Assembly (NCBI RefSeq): GCF_035938995.1
Contig: NZ_DASZGI010000096.1
Location: 1 to 33,458, forward strand
Length of the DNA: 33,458 nucleotides
Direction of reading: 5' to 3'
Source of the DNA: DASZGI01 sp035938995
GTDB taxonomy: Bacteria; Actinomycetota; Actinomycetes; Streptomycetales; Catenulisporaceae
Shown here: piece after piece, positions 21,729-31,518 of the stretch
Layout of the letters: each line of letters begins with the position of its first letter
Position numbering within the stretch: position 1 is the stretch's first letter
Made by a program: the position numbers and the translations under genes
The notes under the pieces: generated by a model
The model's database searches: none
Told to the model about the DNA's origin: nothing
The model's input: the letters and a program-made list of their open reading frames with translations, nothing else

Positions 21729-24260
21729 TCACGACTCCGCGTCGTCGTTCCGCTCGGTCGTGTTTCGCTGACCGCGGTAGAACGAGGCGGTCATCCGGTC
21801 GCGTCCCTCCCGCAAGCGTGCGAGCGACGAGGCGGGCAGGATCGCCGCCTTGATGCGGTCGGCGCGGCTGGCATTCTCTGCCATCGCTGACCGCAGCATG
21901 CGCAGGTCGCGCGGCAGCGCCCGCAGTGCCGGCTGGTCATAGCGGGGCGCGTCGGCGTATCGGGCCTGCTCGGTGAGGGTGGTCACCCGTCCCATGGCCG
22001 CGGTCGCGCCCTCGTCGAACCGGGCTGCCTGCGCCAGCCGCAGCGCGGCCTGGCGGGGCGTGTCGCTCTCCGCCCACTCGTAGCCGAGGTCGTCCGCGCA
22101 CTCCCGCAGCTCCGCCCACGCGGCCAGCGCGATCGCGGCCATCGGCGACGCGGCCGCACCGTCCCGGCCGCGGAACCGGGCCGGCGGCGTCCCGGCGGCC
22201 CTCTCGCCTTCCGTGGCGACGCGGGCCAGGTAACGCTCGGTCTGCTTGACCAGGACCCGCCTGTTGCGCCGTCGGGTCAGGCGACCCAGCGCCGGGACGG
22301 TCGCCAGCAGCAACAGCACCAGGGCGAACAGCTTGGCGCCGATCTCGGTTGCGGTGCCGCTCAGAAACCACCGCTGGAACCAGCGCGGGATCACGCCGAA
22401 CGGTCCCCAGGAGGCGAACGCCCGCGGGGCCGCGGCGCTGTGCCCGGACTGCGCGTTCGCGCACTCGCCGGTCAGCTGGGCGAACTTGCCGGAGCAGCTG
22501 TTGGCGCTGTTGGTCGGCTTCGGCACAGTCGCCCCGGGGCTCAACGAGCTGGACGGCAGCGAACCGATGCCGCCGACCCCGGCCTTCGTGTACGCGGGCG
22601 CCTCGCCGCGGGCGCCCGCGATCGTGGGCGTCGGCTCGAACCGCACCCAGCCGATGCCGGAGAAGTAGAGCATCGGCCAGGAGTGCGCGTCGTGCGTGGT
22701 CACCTGGTAGCTGCCGTCGCTCTGCTGGGTGCCGGGGGTGAACCCGACCGCGACGACCGCCGGGATGCCCAGCGCCCGGGCCATCGCGGCCATCGTCCCG
22801 GCGAACTGCTGGCAGAACCCGATCTTGCTCTTCAGGAAGTTCTCGATGGCGCTGTTGCCGTCGCCTGCGGGGACGCTGGTGCTGTAGGTGAAGTTGTTCA
22901 GGAAGTAGTTCTGCAGCGCCTCGGCCTTGAGGAACGGCGTGCCGGCGTTCGCGGTGATCTGCTTCGCCAGCGCGGTCACGTCCGCCGGGAAGTCCGTCGG
23001 GCGCTCCAGGTACCGGGCCAGCGACGGATTGGTCGCCGCCGGCGCGTTGTTCAGCTGCGTGGCGGTGGGCTCGAGCTGCGTGCTCACGACGTTGTACTGC
23101 TGGCCCAGGCGCGAGCGGGTGGCCGAGTCGCCGGCCGTGATCGCGAGCGTGGCGGAGTCGTAGGTCGGATTGGCGATGCCGCTGATCGCGGTCGGCGCGT
23201 AAGGGGCCGGAACGCTGCCAAAGCTGAACTCGCCCACCACGCTGATCTGCAGGGACTCCTGCCGCCGCGCGATCGCGGGGCTGGTCAGGCCCGGGATGGC
23301 GACGTTCCCGGAGAACGGCAGCATCCGCCCGCCGGAGCCCACCGTCCAGGCGTTGCCGTCGAACTGGTCGAGCACCGACATGCGCAGGTACTGGCCGCGG
23401 GCGTCGGAGGAGTTCGTGGAGTAGCGCAGCAGCGGGATCGCCGAGGTGGACGTCAGGGACCGGCGCAGGTCGATGCTCTGGTTGATGCTGATCGTCCCGC
23501 TGCCGCCGCTGCCACCGCCGCCGTTGAAGAAGCCCGGCAGGGTCGGGATGAACCAGGGCAGGACCAGCGCGGCGACCACGGCGGTGGAGGTGATCCGGCG
23601 CGACAGCGCGCTGTGCGGATTGTTCGCCGGGCCTAACGGGTCTGAGCTCTTCTGCGAGCCGAGGGCGCGGCCCCAGCGGGCCAGCCGGTCGTGCCCGTCG
23701 GCGCTGACCAGCGACAGATAGCCGACCGCGGCGAAGATGAACGCCAGCCAGCTCAGCCCTCCGGGCTTGCGGGTGGCGGGTATCAGATACACGGTGAGCA
23801 GCGGCAGCCCGGCGAGGACGGCGCGGCGGTAGGTGACCGCGATCGCGTCGATCAGGATGGCGAAGGCGGCGCACACCAAGACCAGGATCGTGGTGATCCC
23901 GGGCGTGGCGGCGGCCGGCGGCGACTCGTTGGCGATGTTCGTGCGGCCGGCCGAGATCTGTTCGGCGAGGGCGTGGAACGCGCCGGGGCCCGGGATGAAG
24001 AAGCCGATGGCGCTCGTGGGAACGCGCAGCAGCGTCACTGCGCACAGCCCGCCGACGATCTGCGCGAGGATGACCACCGGCCGGGGGAGCCGGCCGCTGC
24101 GGGCCAGATGCCCGATCGCGCCGACGACCAGGATCGCGGTGAAGCAGGCGGTGAGCCACGGCCCGCTCTGCACCAGGCGCTCGAGGCCGAGCGTGGCGGT
24201 CGCCGACGTTACGGCGGCGGCGGCGGTCAGGCGCAGCGGCGCCCGCGTGGCCTCGATCAC
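21729..24260 (-). CDS. TgpA-type transmembrane transglutaminase-like protein (DUF3488 + transglutaminase core + DUF4129)
   Basis: An 843-residue membrane protein: about six N-terminal membrane segments (residues 10-240), an extracytoplasmic domain, the transglutaminase core with Cys483 in KIGFCQQFAGTMAAMARALG and His526 in THDAHSWPM, a linker, another membrane segment near 642-660 and a cytoplasmic DUF4129-like tail. The third catalytic position reads Glu542 (WVRFEPTP) where classical cores have Asp. It probably acts on cell-surface protein or peptide substrates. Starts with GTG and is last of a three-gene operon with MoxR and DUF58, the standard MoxR-DUF58-TgpA set. Confidence 0.92.
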   Translation of the reverse strand: MIEATRAPLRLTAAAAVTSATATLGLERLVQSGPWLTACFTAILVVGAIGHLARSGRLPRPVVILAQIVGGLCAVTLLRVPTSAIGFFIPGPGAFHALAEQISAGRTNIANESPPAAATPGITTILVLVCAAFAILIDAIAVTYRRAVLAGLPLLTVYLIPATRKPGGLSWLAFIFAAVGYLSLVSADGHDRLARWGRALGSQKSSDPLGPANNPHSALSRRITSTAVVAALVLPWFIPTLPGFFNGGGGSGGSGTISINQSIDLRRSLTSTSAIPLLRYSTNSSDARGQYLRMSVLDQFDGNAWTVGSGGRMLPFSGNVAIPGLTSPAIARRQESLQISVVGEFSFGSVPAPYAPTAISGIANPTYDSATLAITAGDSATRSRLGQQYNVVSTQLEPTATQLNNAPAATNPSLARYLERPTDFPADVTALAKQITANAGTPFLKAEALQNYFLNNFTYSTSVPAGDGNSAIENFLKSKIGFCQQFAGTMAAMARALGIPAVVAVGFTPGTQQSDGSYQVTTHDAHSWPMLYFSGIGWVRFEPTPTIAGARGEAPAYTKAGVGGIGSLPSSSLSPGATVPKPTNSANSCSGKFAQLTGECANAQSGHSAAAPRAFASWGPFGVIPRWFQRWFLSGTATEIGAKLFALVLLLLATVPALGRLTRRRNRRVLVKQTERYLARVATEGERAAGTPPARFRGRDGAAASPMAAIALAAWAELRECADDLGYEWAESDTPRQAALRLAQAARFDEGATAAMGRVTTLTEQARYADAPRYDQPALRALPRDLRMLRSAMAENASRADRIKAAILPASSLARLREGRDRMTASFYRGQRNTTERNDDAES

Positions 24261-24316
24261 TGGCCCACCTTCTCAGGCTTCGTCTCAGGCTCTGTGCTCA
24301 TCGTCGGCGCCCCGCA

Positions 24317-25671
24317 TCACGATTCCGCGGGCGCGGGTGTCGGCGCCCCGGCGGCCGTGGCCTCGAACACCTGGTCCGAGAGGCCGCCGCCGCGTGAGGC
24401 GGCGGGGTGCCGGGACGCGGCGCGCCACAGGTCCGGGAAAATGTCGTCGCTGGACGCGATCACGACCTGCCAGCCGGCCGCTTCGAGGATCGCGGCGGCC
24501 TGCCGCTGGCCCGCCGCCGCACCGTATGGCTGCCTGGACGCCGCGACGCCGCTCCAGGTGTCCACGTCGAGCAGGAACGCGACCGTGCTCGCGGTCGAGG
24601 GCCGGGCCCGCGCCAGGTCGGTGGCGTCGGTGGCACCCATCGCGCCGAGCACCGCGATGATCAGGCTGTCCGCGCCGTCGTCCGAACCGCGCGGCGCGAA
24701 CTGCAACGCGCCGGCGTGCACGGCCTTGAGCACGGCGAGCGAGTCGAGGATCGCGTCCTCGGAGTCGGCCGGGATCGGCGCCCCGCCCGCGCCTGTGGCC
24801 AGGTGCACGGTGTATCCGCTGTGCAGCAGGTGCAGCGCGCTGCTCGCGGCGGCGGACACGGCCCACTCCAGTGAGGCGGCCGGGCCGGTGCCGCGGTGCG
24901 CCTCGAACCGGTTGTCCAGCAGGATCGTGCAGCGGCTGTGCCGGGTCTGCTCCTCGCGCCGCACCATGATTTCCCCATGGTGTGCGGTCGAGCGCCAGTG
25001 GATTCGGCGTAGCTCGTCGCCGTAGCGGTACTCGCGCACACCGATGTCGTCCTCGCCGGCTGCGGCGGCGTGCGCCGCGTGGCCGTCGCCGTGTCCGGTC
25101 CACACGGTGCCGAGCGTGACGGCGGGCAGCAGGTCCACCTTCGGCGAGACGGTGAGGGTGTGCTGCGCGCTGAAGGAGCGGGTCAGCTCGAACAGGCCGA
25201 GGGGGTCGGCGCTGCGCAGCGAGAGCGGTCCAAGCGGGTAGCGGCCGCGGCTGTCGCAGCGCACCCGATAGGCGACCCGGCGGGTGCCTCCCGGCTCGAT
25301 CCGGCGCAGGATGAACCGCGGCCGCGAGCCGAGGGTGTACGGGACCTTGTCCTCGACCAGCAGCGGGGTGCTGGGCAGCCGGGCGGCGTTCTCCAGCCGC
25401 AGGTGCACCCGCGCGGGGGAGCCGACCGGGACGCGCGCGGGCACCAGACTTCGGCGGCAGGCGATGCGGTAGCGGGAGGCCGAGGTGATCGCGGCGGCGG
25501 CGATCGGCAGCGCGGTCAGCAGGATCGCCACGCGCAGCAGCGGTTGGTAGCCCAGCAGGATCGCGCAGGCGGCCGAGGCCAGCCCCGCGGACAGGAACGC
25601 CCGCCCGCGCGTGGTCAGCCCGGTCGAGAAGGTGCGCCAGGCGTCGCGCACGGCCGAACCGGGCCGGGTGT

Positions 25672-25675
<4 letters not shown>
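24317..25675 (-). CDS. DUF58 domain protein
   Basis: A 452-residue protein with two adjacent membrane segments (about 25-65) and a long cytoplasmic or extracytoplasmic part carrying the DUF58 signature DDIGVREYRYGDELRRIHWRSTAHHGEIMVRR (quoted in part: REYRYGDELRRIHWRSTA). The C-terminal part resembles a von Willebrand A-like fold (CTILLDNR opening) without a full MIDAS motif. Such proteins are thought to be assembled or activated by MoxR ATPases. Its ATG overlaps the moxR stop by 4 bp (ATGA), so the two are co-translated. Confidence 0.92.
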
Positions 25676-26736
<1,061 letters not shown>

Positions 26737-26859
26737 CGGGCCCTCCCTCAGTTTTCCGGCTGTTTCCTTCGCACAGCCGATGGGGTCATCTTGCCTGACG
26801 TCGGCGGTCTGTGTGCAAGAGCGCGGAAGCCCGTTTTTCCTACGCCCAAAGGGCGGGCA

Positions 26860-26928
26860 GTGGAGTACTCGGACGGCGTAGGGGGCGGTTTGTGGAGTAG
26901 AGTGGGGGGAAGTGGAGGCTCTGTGGAC
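26860..26928 (+). promoter_or_regulatory. MraZ operator cluster upstream of mraZ
   Basis: GTGGAG at 26892, GTGGGG at 26902, GTGGAG at 26912 and GTGGAC at 26923 lie 10, 10 and 11 bp apart on the same strand, about one helical turn; a further GTGGAG lies at 26860. MraZ rings bind direct repeats of this sort about 10 bp apart. A possible -10, TAGAGT (26898-26903), falls between the first two repeats, so binding would block RNA polymerase. A 7-bp hairpin (GGACCGC 26925-26931, GCGGTCC 26937-26943) follows. Confidence 0.8.
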
Positions 26929-27002
26929 CGCGGTGGGCGGTCCGCGGCGGCCGTCCCGACCCGGAACCGCATTCGTAGGTCTTCTCTTCGCGGGAGGCGC
27001 CG

Positions 27003-27503
27003 GTGTTCCTCGGCACCTTCGTCCCGCGGCTGGACGACAAGGGGCGGCTGATCCTGCCGGCCCGGTTCCGTGAAGAGGCGGCCCGGGTCGACGGAACGGA
27101 GCGGCTGGTGATCACGAAGGGGCAGGAGCGGTGCCTCTCGGTCTGGCCGGCTTCCGCCTTCGCGGAGGCGGCCGACCGGATCCGGCGTGCCCCGAACGCG
27201 GGCGCCCTGGCCTCCCCGCGGGCGGTGCGCGACTACCTGCGCGTGCTGTACGCGGGCGCGAGCGAACAGTCCTTCGACAAGCAGGGCCGCATCACCCTCC
27301 CGCCGGCGCTGCGCGAGTACGCCGGGCTGACCGGGCAGGTGGCGGTGGTCGGCGCGGACACGCACTTCGAGCTGTGGGACGCGGCGGCCTGGGAGCGGTA
27401 CCTGGAGGAGACCGAGCCCCGGTTCGCCGATCTGCCCGCGGACGGCCTGCTGCACGACGAGATGGGCCTCGGACGACCAGAGGGGGGACCGGATCCGACA
27501 TAG
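27003..27503 (+). CDS. mraZ: Transcriptional regulator MraZ
   Basis: DNA-binding ring protein that controls the dcw cluster, usually repressing its own promoter. Two SpoVT/AbrB-like halves are visible: FLGTFVPRLDDKGRLILPAR at the start and SFDKQGRITLPPALREYAGL in the middle, each with the D-x-KGR/QGR core. At 166 residues it is longer than the usual 140-150 because of a C-terminal extension after ERYLEETEPRFADL. The GTG start has GGGAGG about 7 nt upstream. First gene of the cluster. Confidence 0.96.
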   Translation: MFLGTFVPRLDDKGRLILPARFREEAARVDGTERLVITKGQERCLSVWPASAFAEAADRIRRAPNAGALASPRAVRDYLRVLYAGASEQSFDKQGRITLPPALREYAGLTGQVAVVGADTHFELWDAAAWERYLEETEPRFADLPADGLLHDEMGLGRPEGGPDPT

Positions 27504-27520
27504 GCGCGCGCCTAGGGCTC

Positions 27521-27643
27521 GGCCGCTTCCTTCAGCGGCCGCGACCGCAGGCCTCCACCCGCTCACCCGCGTTCTGCCGCTACTTCCCCGGTGTCAGAGC
27601 GTTTGTGAGTACATCCGAGCGGGCGGGGACCTGCGGTCGCGGC
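27521..27643 (+). ncRNA. Long-range structured RNA between mraZ and rsmH, probable mraW RNA motif
   Basis: A 14-bp perfect stem, GCCGCGACCGCAGG (27538-27551) with CCTGCGGTCGCGGC (27630-27643), encloses a second stem CCCGCTC (27558-27564)/GAGCGGG (27617-27623) and a third CGTTCTG (27570-27576)/CAGAGCG (27595-27601). Actinobacteria carry a described 'mraW RNA' motif just upstream of this gene; position and nested stems fit, though I cannot compare the consensus directly. A competing local hairpin GGCCGC (27521-27526)/GCGGCC (27535-27540) shares bases 27538-27540 with the long stem and could end mraZ transcripts. Confidence 0.65.
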
Positions 27644-27663
27644 TTTCCGGCGGCCTGGTTCCG

Positions 27664-27669
27664 GGATAA
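27664..27669 (+). promoter_or_regulatory. Candidate -10 box for a leaderless rsmH message
   Basis: GATAAT, five of six matches to TATAAT, ends 7 nt before the ATG at 27677, with no ribosome site between. The -35 region (GGCTTT, 17-bp spacer) is poor. Confidence 0.4.
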
Positions 27670-27676
27670 TCGCGCC

Positions 27677-28705
27677 ATGGCGGCAGACGGTGAGACGGCG
27701 GAGCACGTTCCGGTGATGCTGGAGCGGTGCGTCGAGACGCTCGCCCCGGCGGCTGAGGACGGCGGGGCGGACGGGGCCGTCTTCGTGGACGCCACGCTCG
27801 GTCTCGGCGGCCACAGCGAGGCGCTGCTCACCCGGCTGCCCGGGATCCGGCTGATCGGGTTGGACCGCGACCCGCAGGCGCTGGAACGTTCGCGTGCCCG
27901 GCTGGCCCGGTTCGGCGACCGCTTCGAGGCGGTGCACGCGGTCTACGACGAGCTGCCGGACGTCTTGGACCGCTTGGGCGTCGCGTCGATCCGCGGGATC
28001 CTTTTCGACCTCGGAGTCTCCTCGCTCCAGTTGGACATGCGCGAGCGCGGGTTCGCCTACGCGTATGACGCGCCGTTGGACATGCGGATGGACCAGACCG
28101 CGCCGCTGACCGCCCGGGAGGTGGTCAACACCTACCCGGAGCGCGAGCTGGCGCGGATCCTGCGCGAGTACGGGGAGGAGCGGTTCGCGCAGCGGGTGGC
28201 CGCGGCGATCGTCGCGGCGCGCGCCAAGGACCCGTTGGAGACCACCGCGCCGCTGGCCGAGCTGGTGCGGGAGGCGATCCCGGCGGCGACCCGGCGCACC
28301 GGCGGGCATCCGGCCAAGCGGGCGTTCCAGGCGCTGCGGATCGAGGTCAACGCGGAGCTCGCGGTGCTCGAGCGGGCGATCCCGGCGGCGGTGGACGCGC
28401 TGGAGGTCGGCGGCCGCATCGCCGTGCTCGCCTACCACTCGCTGGAGGACCGGCTGGTCAAGCGGGTGCTCGCGGCGGGCGCGGCGTCTACGGCGCCGGT
28501 CGGGCTGCCGGTCGCGCCGCCGGGTACCGAGCCGGTGCTGCGCCTGCTGACCCGCGGCGCCGAGGAGCCCAGCGAGGCGGAAGTGGCGGCGAACCCTCGC
28601 GCGGCGTCGGCGAAGTTCCGGGCGGCGCAGCGGGTGCGGCGCGGTTCGGTCGCCACGCGGCTCGGCGGCGCGGGGCATGCGCGGCGGCGTATGAGAAAGG
28701 GCTGA
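27677..28705 (+). CDS. rsmH: 16S rRNA (cytosine(1402)-N(4))-methyltransferase RsmH
   Basis: Methylates N4 of C1402 in the ribosomal P site; formerly mraW. The 342-residue protein begins with EHVPVMLERCVETL and has the SAM motif VDATLGLGGHSEALL, GLDRDPQAL, GILFDLGVSSLQLD, DMRMDQ, RRTGGHPAKRAFQALRIEVN (quoted in part) and the late YHSLEDRLVKR, all hallmarks. ATG at 27677 was chosen because the family's N-terminus follows at once; the open frame upstream overlaps mraZ. No ribosome site is visible, so it may be read as a leaderless message as well as from the mraZ transcript. Confidence 0.97.
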   Translation: MAADGETAEHVPVMLERCVETLAPAAEDGGADGAVFVDATLGLGGHSEALLTRLPGIRLIGLDRDPQALERSRARLARFGDRFEAVHAVYDELPDVLDRLGVASIRGILFDLGVSSLQLDMRERGFAYAYDAPLDMRMDQTAPLTAREVVNTYPERELARILREYGEERFAQRVAAAIVAARAKDPLETTAPLAELVREAIPAATRRTGGHPAKRAFQALRIEVNAELAVLERAIPAAVDALEVGGRIAVLAYHSLEDRLVKRVLAAGAASTAPVGLPVAPPGTEPVLRLLTRGAEEPSEAEVAANPRAASAKFRAAQRVRRGSVATRLGGAGHARRRMRKG

Positions 28706-28804
28706 GAACCCGCGGCTGCGCCCGTGGCGCTGCGCCGATTGCGAAGACCTGTGCGGAATACTGGCCGCCATGGAGGCGAGCGGCCGGGGGGCGGGTGCGG
28801 TGCG

Positions 28805-29332
28805 ATGACGGGGGGTGCGCGGGTGCCGGGACCGCGCAAACAGGGTGCGGGCAAGCAGGGTCTGGCGGTGATCCCCGGATTCGCCGGGCGCCGGTCCGTG
28901 GTTCCGTTCGCCATCCTCGTGCTCGCCGTGCTCGGCACCGGGCTCGTCATCCTGCTGCTGCTCAACACCGCGCTCGACCGGGGGGCGTTCGAGCTGAACG
29001 CGGGGCAGAAGCGGCAGAGCCAGCTGACGGATGAGCAGCAGCAGCTCGCACTGCAACTCGGCGCCCTCTCGGCGCCCGGTCCGCTGGCGTCGCAGGCCGC
29101 CGCGCTCGGTATGGTCCCCAACCCGCAGCCGGCGTTCCTCAATCCGGGCAGCGGCGCGGTGCTCGGCTCGCCGTCCGCGGCGCCGACCACGTCCCCGCCC
29201 GCACCGCCTTCGCCGACGCCCTCGGGCTCGCCGTCGGCGTCCGGCTCGCCGTCTGTATCAGGCTCGCCGCCGAGCGTGTCGCAGAGCGCGACGACGTCCC
29301 CGTCCGCCCCGGCCACCGGGACGACGCCATGA
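28805..29332 (+). CDS. ftsL: FtsL-like septal membrane protein
   Basis: Bitopic divisome protein that with FtsB/FtsQ activates the FtsW-FtsI septal synthase. The 175-residue protein has a basic cytoplasmic N-terminus, one membrane segment (about 33-55, VVPFAILVLAVLGTGLVILL), a short Gln-rich coiled coil (GQKRQSQLTDEQQQLALQLGAL) and then the ASQAAALGMVPNPQPAFL segment typical of actinobacterial FtsL/DivIC proteins. The last 60 residues are Ser/Pro/Thr-rich low complexity. Identification rests on this layout and on its place between rsmH and ftsI. Its stop overlaps the ftsI start (ATGA). The start could be earlier (GTG 28724), but that adds a non-conserved basic leader. Confidence 0.85.
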   Translation: MTGGARVPGPRKQGAGKQGLAVIPGFAGRRSVVPFAILVLAVLGTGLVILLLLNTALDRGAFELNAGQKRQSQLTDEQQQLALQLGALSAPGPLASQAAALGMVPNPQPAFLNPGSGAVLGSPSAAPTTSPPAPPSPTPSGSPSASGSPSVSGSPPSVSQSATTSPSAPATGTTP

Positions 29333-31311
29333 CCGACGGCACCCGCAACGGCCGCGGCGCTCCCGTCCCGCCGCGGCGCCGGACACCCCAGACCGGGCGT
29401 GCTGGAGCGAACAACCAGGGGGCGAAGAAGTCGGCCGCGAAAAAGCAGGGCGCGAAGAAGCCGGCCTCGCAGGCCGCGAAGACCCCGCCGACCAAGCAGG
29501 TGCGCCCCCTAGCGCAGGTGCCGCCGCCCCGCATACCGCAGCGCCCGCCGAAGCCGCTCGTCCTCGGCGACCCGCGCCGCCGTCTGCGCGTCGGCACGAT
29601 CGCCCTGGCGTTCATCTTCTCCCTGTTCGGCGGGCGGCTCGTGCAGCTCCAGGCGGTCGACGCGGCCGGATACGGGGCCAGCGCCGCGGCCGCCCGCACC
29701 CAGGACTACACGCTCACCGCGACGCGCGGCGCGATACTGGACGCCTCCGGCCGGCCGCTGGCCGAGTCCGTGGACGCGGTCGACGTCACCGCCGACCCGA
29801 TCCAGATCAAGACCCTCAAACAGGATCCGGCGGTCTACGCCTCGAAGCTGGCGGCCCTGCTCGGCGACCCGCCGGGCACCGCGAACGTCGCGGACCTGCG
29901 GGCGAAGCTCTCCACCGCCACCACCCGCTACGTGCTACTCGCCAAGCAGGTGACGCCCCAGACCTGGCAGCAGATCAAGGCCCTGGGGCTGTCCGGGGTG
30001 TACGGGATGACCGACGCCAAAACGGTGTACCCGCAGGGCGCGCTGGGCTCGAACCTCGTCGGTTTCATCAATGGTTCTGGTGTCGGCGCCGCGGGCCTTG
30101 AGAGCGAGTACAACACGCAGCTGGCCGGCAAGGACGGGCGCATCTCCTACCAGGCCGCTGACGGCACCGAGATCCCGACCGCGGGCATCAACGAGCAGGC
30201 GCCGGTCGCCGGGACCTCGATCGAGACCACGATCGACGGCGGCATCGAGTGGGCCGCGCAGCAGGCGATCGACAAGCAGGTCGCCGCGTCCGGCGCGGAG
30301 TCGGGCACCGTGGTGGTGATGGACCCGCGCAGCGGAGCGATCCTCGCGCTGGCCACCTCGCCCACCTACGACCAGAGCGACATCACGCCGGCCATCGCGC
30401 CGAACGTCGGCGACCGCGCGCTGTCCGAGGTCTACGAGCCCGGTTCGGTCGCCAAGGTCATGACCATGGCCGCCGCGATCCAGCAGGGCGTCGCCGACCC
30501 CGCCAGCAGGGTGGTCGTGCCGCCGGAGCTCGCGCCCAAGTACAGCCAGCCGATCTACGACGACACCAACCACGGCACCGAGCACCTGACGCTGACCGGG
30601 GTGCTCGCCGAGTCCAGCAACATCGGCACCGACGTGGTCACCGAGCAGTTCGGGCAGAACCGCGACCAGATCCTTTGGAGCTACTTCCGCGCCTTCGGCA
30701 TCGGCCTGCCCACCGGGCTCGGCCTGCCCGGCGAGTCGCCCGGCATCTTCGCCCCCTACCAGAAGTGGGACGGCTCGCAGCGCTGGCGCATCCCGTTCGG
30801 CCAGGGACTGTCGGTCAACGCGGTCCAGGCCACCAGCGTGTTCGCCACCATCGCCGACGCCGGGGTCCGGGTCACCCCGACGCTGGTGAAGGGCTACGTC
30901 GACGCGAACGGCGCGTTCACCGCGGCCCCCGCCGCGGCCCGCACCCAGGTCGTGTCGGCCAAGACGGCCGCGCAGGTCGAGCAGATGATGGAGTCGGTGG
31001 TCTCCGAGAAGGGGACCGCGCCGGGGGCCGAGATCCCCGGCTACCGGGTGGCGGGCAAGACCGGTACCGCGAACCGCTACGACAGCCGGTGCCACGGCTA
31101 CTGCGGCTACACCTCGTCCTTCATCGGCTTCGCGCCGGCCGACAACCCGCAGCTCGTGGTGTCCGTGGTGATCCAGAACCCGACCACCGGCTCGTACTTC
31201 GGCGGCGCCATCGCCGCTCCGGTGTTCAAGTCGGTCATGTCCTTCGCCCTGCAGAGCCTTGCCATAGCGCCCACCGGCACCAAGCCGCCGAACCTGGCCA
31301 CACAGTGGTGA
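29329..31311 (+). CDS. ftsI: Peptidoglycan D,D-transpeptidase FtsI (class B PBP, PBP3)
   Basis: Crosslinks septal peptidoglycan with FtsW. The 660-residue protein has a long cytoplasmic N-terminus rich in Lys/Ala/Pro with AKK repeats (about 30-60), one membrane segment (about 88-103), the pedestal domain (TRGAILDASGRPLAES) and the transpeptidase domain with Ser373-x-x-Lys376 in YEPGSVAKVM, SSN at 429-431 and KTGT from 577. Two cysteines, Cys588 and Cys592, follow the KTG motif in RCHGYCGYTSSF, in a surface-exposed position. The ATG overlaps the ftsL stop. Confident identification. Confidence 0.97.
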   Translation: MTDGTRNGRGAPVPPRRRTPQTGRAGANNQGAKKSAAKKQGAKKPASQAAKTPPTKQVRPLAQVPPPRIPQRPPKPLVLGDPRRRLRVGTIALAFIFSLFGGRLVQLQAVDAAGYGASAAAARTQDYTLTATRGAILDASGRPLAESVDAVDVTADPIQIKTLKQDPAVYASKLAALLGDPPGTANVADLRAKLSTATTRYVLLAKQVTPQTWQQIKALGLSGVYGMTDAKTVYPQGALGSNLVGFINGSGVGAAGLESEYNTQLAGKDGRISYQAADGTEIPTAGINEQAPVAGTSIETTIDGGIEWAAQQAIDKQVAASGAESGTVVVMDPRSGAILALATSPTYDQSDITPAIAPNVGDRALSEVYEPGSVAKVMTMAAAIQQGVADPASRVVVPPELAPKYSQPIYDDTNHGTEHLTLTGVLAESSNIGTDVVTEQFGQNRDQILWSYFRAFGIGLPTGLGLPGESPGIFAPYQKWDGSQRWRIPFGQGLSVNAVQATSVFATIADAGVRVTPTLVKGYVDANGAFTAAPAAARTQVVSAKTAAQVEQMMESVVSEKGTAPGAEIPGYRVAGKTGTANRYDSRCHGYCGYTSSFIGFAPADNPQLVVSVVIQNPTTGSYFGGAIAAPVFKSVMSFALQSLAIAPTGTKPPNLATQW

Positions 31312-31364
31312 TTACCGCAGCGGTGATTGCTACAGCGATTGCTACAGCGGTGATTCCCGCGGCG
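31308..31364 (+). repeat. Short degenerate repeats after ftsI, within a possible micro-ORF
   Basis: GTGATT-plus-nine-base units (15, 15, 12 and 15 bp) run head to tail right at the ftsI stop. They lie in a 34-codon frame (31308-31412) whose GTG overlaps the ftsI stop as GTGA and would encode a hydrophobic Ala/Ile/Val peptide. Codons ATT, GCT and ACA are unlike the neighbours, so expression is doubtful. The rest of the 207-bp gap to murE holds only its promoter. Confidence 0.5.
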
Positions 31365-31505
31365 GCAAGAGCAGCGGCGGCGATACCCGAGGTGGCATCG
31401 GTTCTGGTGTGACGTGAGTGGTAACCGGGCGATCACTCCCCGCGATGGCCGTTACCGGCCTGCTACAGAGCCGAGGCGCTGGCACGCGCGCGGTGCGGGA
31501 CACGG

Positions 31506-31511
31506 TAGCCT
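31506..31511 (+). promoter_or_regulatory. Candidate -10 box for a leaderless murE message
   Basis: TAGCCT ends 7 nt before the GTG at 31519 and there is no ribosome site. The -35 is not clear. Confidence 0.35.
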
Positions 31512-31518
31512 GCCCGTC

